From positions 124,001-188,000 of the forward strand of contig NZ_FOKK01000010.1 in assembly GCF_900112005.1 (NCBI RefSeq): a stretch of 64,000 nucleotides of DNA, read 5' to 3'. Position 1 is the first letter of the stretch, and every line of letters begins with the position of its first letter. The notes beneath the pieces are model-generated. The model ran no database searches. It saw only the letters and a program-made list of their open reading frames with translations, and was not told the origin of the DNA. The stretch is from Algoriphagus aquimarinus. GTDB lineage: Bacteria; Bacteroidota; Bacteroidia; Cytophagales; Cyclobacteriaceae. Position numbers and translations under genes: made by a program. Below, in pieces: positions 7,956 through 16,279 of this stretch.

Positions 7956-9182
7956 ATGGAAGTTCTTCACCTGGCTCAGAAATCCGACTTTTCCTCCACA
8001 CATATCCCTCTTCCTTCTTCCAAAAGTGAATCCAATCGAGTGTTGATTATCGATGCACTGACGGAAGGAAAAAATCAAATCAGCAATCTGGCCGAGGCTC
8101 GTGATACGCAGACGATGATCAGCTTGCTGAAAAAGAACCCGCCTCTTTATGATGTGTTGGACGCAGGCACGACTATGCGCTTTTTGACTGCTTACGCATC
8201 AATCACCAATCAAAACAAAGTAATGACTGGAACGGCACGTATGTGCGAGCGACCAATCGGGATTTTGGTGGATGCACTGAGAACTGTGGGCGCAGAAATC
8301 CATTACTTGGGCGTAGAGGGCTATCCTCCTATGGCTATTCATGGACTTTCTGAGCAGAAAAGCGATAAAGTGAAAATACGTGGAGACGTATCCAGTCAAT
8401 ACATTTCTGCCATGCTGATGATCGCTCCTTTGTTGCCAAAAGGTTTAGAAATAGAATTGGAAGGCAAAGTTGGATCAAGATCTTACATAGAAATGACTTT
8501 GGATACTATGTCTCAGTTTGGCATCAAATACACCTGGGAGGAAAACAAAATCAAAGTTGCAACCCAAGCTTATCAGCCAACAACTTTCGCTGTAGAAAGC
8601 GATTGGTCTGGTGCTGGATACTGGTTCAGCTTGCTGGCTTGTGCAGATTCTGGAGAGTTATTTTTGGCAGGATTAAAAGAAAACAGTCTTCAAGGTGATG
8701 CAAAAGTGGTGGATATCATGGCGCAACTTGGAGTAAAGAGCACGTTCCAGAATGGTGGTGTTTTATTGCAAAAGCAGGAAGTGACCGGACTGGAAACTTG
8801 GGACTTTACTCATTGCCCAGACTTAGCTCAAACTATCGCAGTAACCTGTGCTATTTTGGGACAGAATGCGACGTTCACAGGTTTAGAAAGCTTGAAAATC
8901 AAGGAAACGGATAGAATCTACGCCTTGCAGCAGGAATTGGCCAAGTTCAACGCTGACCTGAAAGAAATCGAACCTGAAGTGTATCAGGTGATCCCATCGG
9001 TGACTATGCCAGCGGATGTGAAGATTCACACCTATGATGATCACAGGATGGCGATGGCCTTTATGCCATTACTTACCAAAACCAGAGTGAGCATAGAAGA
9101 TCCTTCCGTGGTGGATAAATCTTACCCAAGCTTCTGGAAGCATTGCCAATTGGCGGGTATTTCTGTTCTGAACCAAGCTTAG
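7956..9182 (+). CDS. aroA: 3-phosphoshikimate 1-carboxyvinyltransferase (EPSP synthase)
   Basis: Transfers enolpyruvyl from PEP to shikimate-3-phosphate. The protein has 408 residues. It has the N-terminal SKSESNRVLI, the central DAGTTMRFLTAY (PEP/phosphate binding), a GDVSSQYISAMLM segment and the C-terminal DDHRMAMAF. The frame stays open upstream into aroB (to 7785), but homology begins at MEVLHL, so ATG 7956 is chosen, 26 bases after aroB. No shikimate kinase, aroE, aroD or aroC gene is in this cluster, so those steps must be encoded elsewhere. Residues GTTMRF place it near the class I/II boundary; I make no claim on glyphosate sensitivity. Confidence 0.95.
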   Translation: MEVLHLAQKSDFSSTHIPLPSSKSESNRVLIIDALTEGKNQISNLAEARDTQTMISLLKKNPPLYDVLDAGTTMRFLTAYASITNQNKVMTGTARMCERPIGILVDALRTVGAEIHYLGVEGYPPMAIHGLSEQKSDKVKIRGDVSSQYISAMLMIAPLLPKGLEIELEGKVGSRSYIEMTLDTMSQFGIKYTWEENKIKVATQAYQPTTFAVESDWSGAGYWFSLLACADSGELFLAGLKENSLQGDAKVVDIMAQLGVKSTFQNGGVLLQKQEVTGLETWDFTHCPDLAQTIAVTCAILGQNATFTGLESLKIKETDRIYALQQELAKFNADLKEIEPEVYQVIPSVTMPADVKIHTYDDHRMAMAFMPLLTKTRVSIEDPSVVDKSYPSFWKHCQLAGISVLNQA

Positions 9183-9184
9183 AA

Positions 9185-10009
9185 ATGACACAGCTCAAAA
9201 TTGCAATCCAAGGAGTTCCTGGATCATTTCACCATCAAGTAGCACTTCGCAACTTTGGAGAAGATATAGAAATCCTTGATTTTGACACCTTCCCTTCTGT
9301 TGCTAAATCTGTCGTAACTGGTGAGGCTGACTTCGGCATTATGGCAATCGAAAACTCCATTGCAGGAGCTATTTTCCCCAATTACGATCTGATAGATCGC
9401 TTTGAATTGAGCATTCGAGATGAGTATTATCTTCCTATAGGACATCAATTCATGGCTCTTCCCGGTCAAACTATTGAAGATATTACCGAGGTTCGCTCTC
9501 ATCCAATGGCACTTTTGCAGTGCAAGGCTTTTTTTGCGCAGCACCCTCATATCAGACTCAAAGAGGATACGGATACAGCATCTGTAGCACGCGATATTGC
9601 CGCTGGAAATCTGAAAGGCGTGGCTGCAATTGCATCTAGCATCGCTGCCGGGATCTATGGAATGGAAATTATTGCTTCGGATATTCAAACGATAAAAAAC
9701 AATTTTACTCGTTTTATTATTCTACAGAAAGAACCTTTGAAGCCATCTACGAGTGTAAATAAAGCTTCTACCAAAGTCACAATTCAAAATCAAAAAGGAG
9801 GCCTTGCAAAGCTCCTGACTTTGATCGCTGACAATGAAATAGACCTGAGCAAAATTCAGTCGATTCCTGTGATCGAAAAACCTTGGGAATATGCATTTTT
9901 CATAGACTTGGTTTTTGAAAATTACACAGTTTACAAGAACACAATCGAAGAAATCCAACTTAATTTTGGAGACGTTAAAATCATCGGTGAATATTTGAGT
10001 AGAAAATAA
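9185..10009 (+). CDS. pheA: prephenate dehydratase
   Basis: Decarboxylates and dehydrates prephenate to phenylpyruvate, committing flux to phenylalanine. The protein has 274 residues. Residues 1-185 form the periplasmic-binding-like catalytic domain, ending in the catalytic TRF motif (NNFTRFIIL). Residues 195-274 are an ACT domain (TIQNQKGGLAKLLTLIADNEIDLSKIQS), the usual site of allosteric phenylalanine inhibition. The start at 9185 lies 2 bases after the aroA stop. The frame is open upstream to 9143 inside aroA, but that extension is not homologous. It has no chorismate mutase domain; that activity is fused to aroF. Confidence 0.94.
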   Translation: MTQLKIAIQGVPGSFHHQVALRNFGEDIEILDFDTFPSVAKSVVTGEADFGIMAIENSIAGAIFPNYDLIDRFELSIRDEYYLPIGHQFMALPGQTIEDITEVRSHPMALLQCKAFFAQHPHIRLKEDTDTASVARDIAAGNLKGVAAIASSIAAGIYGMEIIASDIQTIKNNFTRFIILQKEPLKPSTSVNKASTKVTIQNQKGGLAKLLTLIADNEIDLSKIQSIPVIEKPWEYAFFIDLVFENYTVYKNTIEEIQLNFGDVKIIGEYLSRK

Positions 10010-10020
10010 TGAAACCGACA

Positions 10021-10068
10021 TGATTATAAAAATCAGTAAGCAAGCATTGGAAATGATTTTTATAATCA
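10021..10068. repeat. perfect 15-bp inverted repeat between pheA and the aminotransferase gene
   Basis: TGATTATAAAAATCA (10021-10035) and its exact complement (10054-10068) flank an 18-base spacer. It is followed by no T tract, so it is not a standard terminator. It could be an mRNA processing or stability hairpin within the operon, or a protein-binding site. Confidence 0.8.
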
Positions 10069-10111
10069 TCACAGGTTCCGTGTGGCCATTAAAAAACAAT
10101 AGAATTATCAC

Positions 10112-11260
10112 ATGAAAGGTTTCGCAGATAGAATTTCGACCGTTGAGGAATATTACTTTTCAGCAAAACTCCGTGAAGTCAATCAACTGATTGCTGACGG
10201 GAAACCTATTATCAATCTAGGAATTGGTAGCCCAGATCTAGCTCCTGACAGGAAGGTCACAGAGGCACTGAAAAACACCGCCGACAATCAACAATCACAT
10301 GGATACCAGACTTACATCGGTATCCCGGAATTGCGTGCGTCAATCGCTCATTATTATGCTGAGTCTTATGGCGTGCGATTAAATCCAGCTAAGGAAATTC
10401 TTCCTATGATGGGTTCAAAAGAGGCCATCATGCACTTGAGCATGACATTTTTGAATCCTGGCGATCAAGTACTGATCCCGGATCCTGGCTATCCAACTTA
10501 TGCTTCGGTCACCAAATTAGTTGGTGCAGAAGCTATTTATTACTCTTTGGATCTAGCGAAAAAAGGCAGACCTAACTTGGAGGAATTGGAGAATTCTGAT
10601 CTGAGTAAAGTGAAAATCATGTGGATCAATTATCCGCACATGCCTACTGGAGCTCCAGGAAGCAGAGAGATTTTGACAGAACTGGTGGCTTTTGCCAAAA
10701 AGCATGACATCGTGCTACTTCACGACAATCCATACAGCCATATTCTGACGAAAGAACCTATCAGTATTTTATCCATTCCTGGTGCAAATGAAGTGGCGAT
10801 GGAGTTGAATTCACTCAGCAAAACCTTCAATATGCCCGGCTGGAGAGTTGGGATGCTGCTAGGGAGAGCGGACTGGATTTCGGAAGTATTGAAAGTCAAA
10901 AGCAATATGGATTCCGGGATGTTCCTAGGAATTCAAAAAGGCGCAATTGCCGCGTTGAACCTTGGTGAGTCTTGGTTTTCTGACTTGGAGCATGTCTATC
11001 AAAGTCGCAGAAAATTGGTTTGGAAACTTGCTGACAAATTAAATCTAAGCTATTCTACCACTGATTCCGGTCTTTTTGTTTGGTGCAAAGTGCCAGAAGG
11101 AAAAACTGCCGATCAGTTAGTAGATGAACTACTTTACGATAAAAACATATTCATCACACCTGGGAAAATCTTCGGATCGCAGGGAGAAGGATATGTCAGA
11201 TTTTCACTTTGTATGCCCGAATTCAAGATTTTGGAGGCAATTAATCGAATTAAAATTTAA
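10112..11260 (+). CDS. PLP-dependent aminotransferase, class I/II (probable aromatic aminotransferase)
   Basis: Fold-type I aminotransferase of 382 residues. It carries the PLP-lysine segment NSLSKTFNMPGWRVG, the substrate-binding region HDNPYSHI, the PDPGYPTY loop and a C-terminal arginine motif (GYVRFSLC). Its position between prephenate dehydratase and prephenate dehydrogenase makes the last transamination of phenylpyruvate and 4-hydroxyphenylpyruvate to Phe and Tyr its likely job. The family alone (aspartate/LL-DAP-like class I) does not fix the substrate. A 102-base gap containing a strong inverted repeat separates it from pheA. It ends 6 bases before tyrA. Confidence 0.88.
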   Translation: MKGFADRISTVEEYYFSAKLREVNQLIADGKPIINLGIGSPDLAPDRKVTEALKNTADNQQSHGYQTYIGIPELRASIAHYYAESYGVRLNPAKEILPMMGSKEAIMHLSMTFLNPGDQVLIPDPGYPTYASVTKLVGAEAIYYSLDLAKKGRPNLEELENSDLSKVKIMWINYPHMPTGAPGSREILTELVAFAKKHDIVLLHDNPYSHILTKEPISILSIPGANEVAMELNSLSKTFNMPGWRVGMLLGRADWISEVLKVKSNMDSGMFLGIQKGAIAALNLGESWFSDLEHVYQSRRKLVWKLADKLNLSYSTTDSGLFVWCKVPEGKTADQLVDELLYDKNIFITPGKIFGSQGEGYVRFSLCMPEFKILEAINRIKI

Positions 11261-11266
11261 GCTAGT

Positions 11267-12115
11267 ATGCAAAAGTTACACATTATCGGTTTAGGACTTC
11301 TTGGAGGTTCTTTTGCTTTGGCAGCCAAAAATAAATTTGAGAATCTGGTCATCACTGGCTATGATTCCAGCGAGAAAAACCTGCAGGATGCACTTAATCT
11401 TGGGATCATCCAGGAAGCTAAAGAAGCTCCAGATGCAGATACAGATATCGTGATTTTGGCTACTCCGGCAGATACGCTGAGCAGTTTGCTTCTGGCAACT
11501 CTTGATCAAATTGGAGAAAACACCTTGGTTTTTGATGTAGGTTCTACCAAAGCAAAACTATGTGAGCTTGTCGCTGATCATCCAAAGAGAAAACAATACC
11601 TAGCAGCTCACCCTATTGCAGGTACTGAGTATTCGGGACCAAATGCTGCCTTTGCCGGATTGCTGGACAGAAAAGTAACTATCATCTGTGAACTTGAAAA
11701 AACAGATTTACAACTCAAAGAAAAGGCTTACGAGCTTTTTGATGCGCTAAATCTGAAACTGAGATTTATGGATGCAGAAGAGCATGACCGTCACTTGGCG
11801 TTCGTTTCTCACCTATCTCACATCTCTTCCTTTATGCTGGGTAAAACTGTCTTGCAGAAAATGGAAGATGAGAAAAACATCTTCGACATGGCTGGTTCAG
11901 GCTTCTCCTCTACTGTGCGACTCGCTAAATCAAGTCCCGCAATGTGGGCTCCTATATTCACTGAAAATAAGGACAATATTTTGTCTGCCTTGGACGGTTA
12001 TATTTCGAATCTGTCTGCTTTCCGTGAAAAAATTGCCGCAAGCGATGGACAAGCATTATCAGATGATATGACGGAAATCAATAAGATCAGAGATATTCTG
12101 GATTTGGAAAAATAA
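11267..12115 (+). CDS. tyrA: prephenate dehydrogenase
   Basis: Oxidatively decarboxylates prephenate to 4-hydroxyphenylpyruvate for tyrosine. The 282-residue protein starts with a Rossmann dinucleotide motif (GLGLLGGSFALA, about residues 6-17). It contains the AHPIAGTEYSGP substrate loop and a helical C-terminal dimerisation domain (FVSHLSHISSFMLG). There is no ACT or chorismate mutase domain. It is the last gene of the Phe/Tyr operon, 6 bases after the aminotransferase, and is followed by a strong terminator. Confidence 0.94.
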   Translation: MQKLHIIGLGLLGGSFALAAKNKFENLVITGYDSSEKNLQDALNLGIIQEAKEAPDADTDIVILATPADTLSSLLLATLDQIGENTLVFDVGSTKAKLCELVADHPKRKQYLAAHPIAGTEYSGPNAAFAGLLDRKVTIICELEKTDLQLKEKAYELFDALNLKLRFMDAEEHDRHLAFVSHLSHISSFMLGKTVLQKMEDEKNIFDMAGSGFSSTVRLAKSSPAMWAPIFTENKDNILSALDGYISNLSAFREKIAASDGQALSDDMTEINKIRDILDLEK

Positions 12116-12158
12116 ACTGATTTCGGATATCAGATATATGATTTCGGTTTTATAGGAG

Positions 12159-12192
12159 CGCCATTTGTAGAAATACAGGTGGCGTTTTTTTT
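12159..12192 (+). terminator. terminator of the Phe/Tyr operon
   Basis: An 11-bp stem (12159-12169 with 12174-12184, two G-U pairs) with a GAAA tetraloop and eight following T. It closes the operon 43 bases after tyrA. Confidence 0.92.
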
Positions 12193-12298
12193 CCATTCAC
12201 CTGAGAAAAAACTTTATTTGATTTTTTTCGCTCATTGCAATTTAAAAATCCAATGCAGGTGAACCCTTGAATTCCAATAAATCGTTAATTTGAGAGAA

Positions 12299-12550
12299 AT
12301 GTCAGAAAAAATGGATCTAAAAACTGTCAAGCTAGAGGTCATTCAAAAAATCATGAATGTCTCGACTGAGTCCTTGCTGGAAAAAATTGACAATTTACTC
12401 GAAGAAGAATTAATTGTTGGATATACTGCGAAAGGCTATCCTCTTACCAAGAAAGATTACAACCTCAGATTAGAAGAAGCGGAGCGCCAAATAGCTTCTG
12501 GAGAGTTTATTTCCCAAGAAGATTTAGAAAAAGAAACTGAGAATTGGTAA
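12299..12550 (+). CDS. small antitoxin-like protein
   Basis: An 83-residue acidic protein whose stop overlaps the start of a RelE/ParE-like toxin frame (TAATG at 12548-12552). That arrangement is typical of antitoxin-toxin pairs. The N-terminal half (MDLKTVKLEVIQKIMNVSTESLLEKIDNLLEEE) occurs in many Bacteroidetes antitoxins of ParE/RelE modules. The C-terminal half (RQIASGEFISQEDLEKETENW) is the usual toxin-wrapping acidic tail. A TTG three codons upstream is possible, but ATG 12299 is preferred. The antitoxin frame is intact although the toxin is not. Confidence 0.8.
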   Translation: MSEKMDLKTVKLEVIQKIMNVSTESLLEKIDNLLEEELIVGYTAKGYPLTKKDYNLRLEEAERQIASGEFISQEDLEKETENW

Positions 12551-12844
12551 TGCCAACTCTTAGAATCATTTGGTCTATCCAAGCCAAAAAATCTCTCAAA
12601 GAAATTTTTTGGCTATTATAAAGACAAATCTCCACAAGGCGCAAAGAATGTCAAAGAAGATCTCCTGAATGCACCAAAGAAGATCATTTTTGCAAGACAA
12701 TATCAGAGAGACGACATTAATCCAAAATATTTTAGAATCATCGTTCGAGATTATAAAATCCTGTATCTGGAGGATGGTAATCGTATATTAATTATTGATA
12801 TTTTTCCGACTAGACAATCACCAGAAATACTGGCATCGAAATAA
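12550..12844 (+). pseudogene. frameshifted RelE/ParE-family toxin
   Basis: From ATG 12550 the frame reads MPTLRIIWSIQAKKSLKEIFW and hits a stop at 12619-12621. From about 12614 the next frame continues the same protein (YYKDKSPQGAKNVKEDLLNA...YFRIIVRDYKILYLE...IDIFPTRQSP) to a TAA at 12842-12844. Removing one T from the T6 run at 12605-12610 joins both parts into a typical toxin of about 97 residues (KEIFGYYKDKSP). The conserved late core segments (RIIVRDYKILY and IDIFPTRQ) are kept. A natural slippage mutation, a sequencing error, or transcriptional slippage at the run would all give this picture. Confidence 0.8.
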
Positions 12845-12959
12845 AAAATAACCTCTGAAAAAGAAAACTGAGGCAAGTATTCATTCTCTTTTCAGTTTCC
12901 AGAATATCACCATTCAAAAACCCTTATTTTCATCCCATACAAACCTAAACCCAACACCT

Positions 12960-13931
12960 ATGAAGTACTTTTTAAGTATTACACTCCTCCTTATTTCCCT
13001 AACAGGATTTTCTCAATCCAGTGATCACTGGACTACAGTAGAAACAACCAACGAACCTCTAGCTCGGCATGAAAACTCATTCGTGGAATGCGATGGAAAG
13101 TTCTATCTCCTTGGAGGACGGGGCGTCAAACCAATCGAAGAATACAATCCCAAAACCAATACCTGGAAAACTCTGGCGATGGCGCCAATGGAATTTTCTC
13201 ATTTTCAAGCCATCTCTTTCAATCATGAAATCTACGTAATCGGAGCACTGACTGGAGGATATCCACACGAAACCCCCATTGCAAATTTCCTGATTTTCAA
13301 TCCTAAGACCAATACCTGGAGAGAAGGTGCGGAAATCCCGGAAGATAGAAGAAGAGGTTCCGCTGGAGTATTCACACGTGGAAACAAAATCTACCTTGTT
13401 TGTGGGATTGTCGATGGACATTATGCGGACTTCGTCCCTTGGTTTGATGAATATGACACGAAAACTGGCAAATGGACAGTTCTCCCAGATGCGCCAAGAC
13501 CTAGAGATCACTTCGGTGCCGTACTAGTCGAAGACAAAGCTTATGTGGCTGGAGGTAGAACTTCCCACGCTGAGATAGGAAAAGTAATGGATTTAGTGAT
13601 TCCTGAAGTGGACTTCTTTGATTTCAAAACCAATACCTGGAGCACTGTAAAAGCAGGCTTACCAACTCCAAGAGGCGGAACATCTTCTATTGCAAAGGGG
13701 CCATTCTTAGTGGTAATAGATGGAGAAAGTACAGTTCAGGAAGATTCCCATGCCGAAGTGGAAGTCCTCGACACAAGAACTGGCAAATGGTCAACCTTGC
13801 CAAGTTTGAACCAAGGACGTCACGGAACTGGAGTTGTTTATTACAAAGGAAAAATCTATGTAGCAGCAGGAAGTGCTAAGCGCGGTGGTGGGCCGGAACT
13901 CAATGACATGGAAGTTTTAGAGTGGAAGTAA
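12960..13931 (+). CDS. secreted Kelch-repeat beta-propeller protein
   Basis: A 323-residue exported protein with a clear signal peptide (MKYFLSITLLLISLTGFSQ). Five to six Kelch repeats are marked by GG doublets and TNTW or TGKW motifs, e.g. LGGRGVKPIEEYNPKTNTWKTL, AGGRTSHAEIG and ARTGKWSTLPSL-like segments. Kelch repeats form a galactose-oxidase-type propeller, usually a binding scaffold. No catalytic residues are evident. It is flanked by unrelated genes and has no clear promoter consensus. The specific role is unknown. Confidence 0.85.
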   Translation: MKYFLSITLLLISLTGFSQSSDHWTTVETTNEPLARHENSFVECDGKFYLLGGRGVKPIEEYNPKTNTWKTLAMAPMEFSHFQAISFNHEIYVIGALTGGYPHETPIANFLIFNPKTNTWREGAEIPEDRRRGSAGVFTRGNKIYLVCGIVDGHYADFVPWFDEYDTKTGKWTVLPDAPRPRDHFGAVLVEDKAYVAGGRTSHAEIGKVMDLVIPEVDFFDFKTNTWSTVKAGLPTPRGGTSSIAKGPFLVVIDGESTVQEDSHAEVEVLDTRTGKWSTLPSLNQGRHGTGVVYYKGKIYVAAGSAKRGGGPELNDMEVLEWK

Positions 13932-14060
13932 GAATTTAGGATTTTTGATATCGGATTGGTTATTTGAAAATTGATTATTGAAAATTGGCAATTGATCATT
14001 TTACCTTTGTTTCCTTAATTTCTCTTAACTGAAATCTGCTTCCTCAATTCTGGCGTTCAT

Positions 14061-14090
14061 TTTGAATAGATACTAAGGAAACTAACTTTA
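14061..14090 (+). promoter_or_regulatory. near-consensus promoter of the SIMPL gene
   Basis: TTTG at 14061-14064 and TAACTTTA at 14083-14090 (seven of eight match TAnnTTTG in spirit; the last base is A) are 18 bases apart, just before ATG 14096. This is a weak to moderate match. Confidence 0.4.
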
Positions 14091-14095
14091 TACAT

Positions 14096-14797
14096 ATGAA
14101 AAACTACTTAACTATACTATTTGCCTTTTTGCTTGCAGCCCCAGTTTTTGCTCAAGACAACATGACAGTTCCTTTGATCGAAGTAGAAGGATTTAGCGAG
14201 CGAAAAATCGCTCCTGATGAGGCTACATTTCAAATCAATTTGGAAGAAAAAGCAATGAAAGTAACCGATGCAGTGAAAGTGCTGAACAAAAAAACTCAAC
14301 TGCTTGCGGATGCATTGAAGAAAGCTAAAATCAAGGACTATAAATTGATCGCAGATAATTACTCTGTGGACGTCAATAGAATTTACCGAACTGGTGTTTC
14401 TAGGGATTCAGGTTATGTTGCTCGCCAATCACTACGAGTGGTTACCAGCAGTAAAAATGAGGACTTGCAGAAAATCGTAGAAGCAATTCAAGGTGCTGGA
14501 GATATGAGTTACAATCTGAATTTCCAGATTTCTGAAGCTACACAAAAGTCTCTTGAAGACGCATTGCTTACCGAAGCGCTGAAGAATGCCGAAAGTAGAG
14601 CACAACTAATTGCGCAAACTTTGGGTATCAGAACCATTAAAGTTCATAGAGTTTCCTTGGAATCTCAGCCAGTTACCTATGCTTACGCAAAAATGGAAAT
14701 GATGCGAACAAGTGCAGATTCTGCCCCAGCGCCACCTTTGCTTAATCCTGATGAACAAAGTATTCAGAAGCGAGTTTATGTGAAATACACTTATTAA
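14096..14797 (+). CDS. SIMPL domain (DUF541) periplasmic protein
   Basis: A 233-residue exported protein: a signal peptide (MKNYLTILFAFLLAAPVFAQ) followed by a single SIMPL/DUF541 domain (VEGFSERKIAPDEATFQINLEEKAMKVTDA ... RVYVKYTY). The family forms oligomeric periplasmic or outer-membrane-associated proteins. Characterised members are linked to oxidative stress (E. coli YggE) or host interaction, but the molecular activity is not known. It is probably transcribed alone, with a GC-rich hairpin after the stop. Confidence 0.88.
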   Translation: MKNYLTILFAFLLAAPVFAQDNMTVPLIEVEGFSERKIAPDEATFQINLEEKAMKVTDAVKVLNKKTQLLADALKKAKIKDYKLIADNYSVDVNRIYRTGVSRDSGYVARQSLRVVTSSKNEDLQKIVEAIQGAGDMSYNLNFQISEATQKSLEDALLTEALKNAESRAQLIAQTLGIRTIKVHRVSLESQPVTYAYAKMEMMRTSADSAPAPPLLNPDEQSIQKRVYVKYTY

Positions 14798-14800
14798 AAC

Positions 14801-14820
14801 AAGGCCGCGAAAGCGGCCTT
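14801..14820 (+). terminator. hairpin after the SIMPL gene
   Basis: AAGGCCGC and GCGGCCTT (8 bp) flank a GAAA tetraloop directly after the stop codon. The following T tract is poor (CTTCATGACTTTTTT), so termination may be inefficient. Confidence 0.65.
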
Positions 14821-14873
14821 CTTCATGACTTTTTTAACTCAACCATTCATTTAACTCATCATACAATATTCTA

Positions 14874-15455
14874 ATGAAAGATTTCGAAATCCGGAATAAA
14901 CCCCGCGTTCATGCCACCATAGAAGCAAAGTGTCAGGAAATAGGTTTTACTATGCCTTCTGATCTTTACATAGGAACTCTTCTAAAAACCCTTGTTTCCA
15001 GTAAGCCATTTGGGAATTTCCTCGAACTTGGGACAGGAATTGGTCTTTCTCTATCCTGGATGGTGGATGGTTTGGATGATTGCGGACACATCATTTCTAT
15101 CGACAATGACCCGAAGTTAACCTCCATAGTCAATCAGCTTTTTAGCTTGGATTCACGAGTTGAAATACTTTGCCAAGACGGGGCTGAGTGGATTAAGAAC
15201 TATGAAGGAGACAAATTCGATTTGATTTTTGCCGATGCTTGGCCAGGAAAATACAGCGATTTGGATGAAACTCTTGCCTTGCTGAAAGTTGGCGGAATGT
15301 ATGTCATCGATGATATGGATCCACAACCAAATTGGCCAGAAGGTCATGCTGAAAAAGCTGAGAAATTGGTAGAGGAATTAGAGAAAAGATCCGACTTCAA
15401 TATGACAAAGATGAATTGGTCAACAGGTGTGATATTGATGACTAAAATTCAGTAG
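14874..15455 (+). CDS. class I SAM-dependent O-methyltransferase
   Basis: A 193-residue methyltransferase of the catechol-O-methyltransferase-like (Methyltransf_24/3) group. SAM motif I is FLELGTGIGLSLSWM (about 45-59), the acidic end of strand 2 is IISIDND, and the metal-binding strand is FDLIFADAWPGKY with VIDDMDPQ. The N terminus RVHATIEAKCQEIGFTMPSD matches a family common in Bacteroidetes. The substrate cannot be inferred. A strong bidirectional terminator follows. Confidence 0.85.
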   Translation: MKDFEIRNKPRVHATIEAKCQEIGFTMPSDLYIGTLLKTLVSSKPFGNFLELGTGIGLSLSWMVDGLDDCGHIISIDNDPKLTSIVNQLFSLDSRVEILCQDGAEWIKNYEGDKFDLIFADAWPGKYSDLDETLALLKVGGMYVIDDMDPQPNWPEGHAEKAEKLVEELEKRSDFNMTKMNWSTGVILMTKIQ

Positions 15456-15498
15456 CAACTCCTCAAATTCAAATCTTTCCATTTTGTATTTAAAGGTT

Positions 15499-15542
15499 AA
15501 GCTCAGCGTATTTCAAGTTTTTGAAATATGCTGAGCTTTTTT
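15499..15542. terminator. bidirectional terminator between convergent genes
   Basis: An 18-bp stem (15499-15516 with 15521-15538, one wobble) closes a GTTT loop. T tracts are present on the plus strand and A tracts on the other side, between the convergent methyltransferase and PycTM-like genes. The minus-strand stop codon lies inside its 3' edge. Confidence 0.92.
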
Positions 15543-16107
15543 ACAACACCATTAAATAGATAAAAAAGGTGATTACCCCTATCGCTAGACCTATTATAAA
15601 AACCGTGTAGGCATGTGCCAGTAAGGTGTATTTTCTATTCAAAACCTTCCCTTGATAGTAAAGGGAAATAGCCATCTGTTCCTGCACTTGCTTCTTTGAC
15701 GGTAAAATTTGGTCGAGCTGCTCCAAATAATCAGTTAAGGAATAATTCGAGCTAACGCCGAAGAACATCATACTCGACTTTTCCTCATCATTGTGCCCAT
15801 TTTTTTTACCCAACACCTTCGGTCTTGCTGCCTGTACAGCCAGTATAGTTGATGTAAGGCAAGTAGTCAGCAATATTATAATTGGCACAAGAGTAATAGT
15901 CTTCTGATAATCCAATTGATGAGAAATAGAACCATATCCAATAATTGCAACTACTGATGAGATCACTAGCGCATTAATACTGATGACGATATTGGCTTTA
16001 TTATCCGCAATTTGAAGCAGGTTACAATTATTCATAAAAGTCACCCGAAAAAATGTCTGTTGTGCCCGCTCGGTTTTATCTTTCTTAGGCTCTAAAAATT
16101 CCTCCAT
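15541..16107 (-). CDS. PycTM (DUF5706)-type membrane protein, Pycsar-effector-like
   Basis: A 188-residue membrane protein. A soluble N-terminal helix is followed by LLQIADNKANIVISINALVISSVVAIIGY, the recognisable ADNKA...INALVIS signature of the PycTM/DUF5706 family. A second TM (TLVPIIILLTTCLTSTIL), a cytoplasmic stretch and a last TM (HAYTVFIIGLAIGVITFFIYL) follow. Some PycTM proteins are membrane-disrupting effectors of Pycsar anti-phage systems, triggered by cCMP or cUMP. No pyrimidine cyclase gene is adjacent: a methyltransferase and a phospholipase flank it. The role here is therefore open. ATG 16107 is preferred over a GTG seven codons upstream. Confidence 0.82.
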   Translation of the reverse strand: MEEFLEPKKDKTERAQQTFFRVTFMNNCNLLQIADNKANIVISINALVISSVVAIIGYGSISHQLDYQKTITLVPIIILLTTCLTSTILAVQAARPKVLGKKNGHNDEEKSSMMFFGVSSNYSLTDYLEQLDQILPSKKQVQEQMAISLYYQGKVLNRKYTLLAHAYTVFIIGLAIGVITFFIYLMVL

Positions 16108-16279
16108 TTTAAAAACTTTTGTGAACACTTAATTTACACAATAATTCTTCAGGAAACCCTAAGTAACTGAGAGAGTTTCAATTAGCCATTCCTTACCAAA
16201 ACCATAACAAAAAGGAAATCATAGAAACCTTATACCAAATGGAAAAAGTCGCTATACTTAAACCATAAAAAACCGTGTA

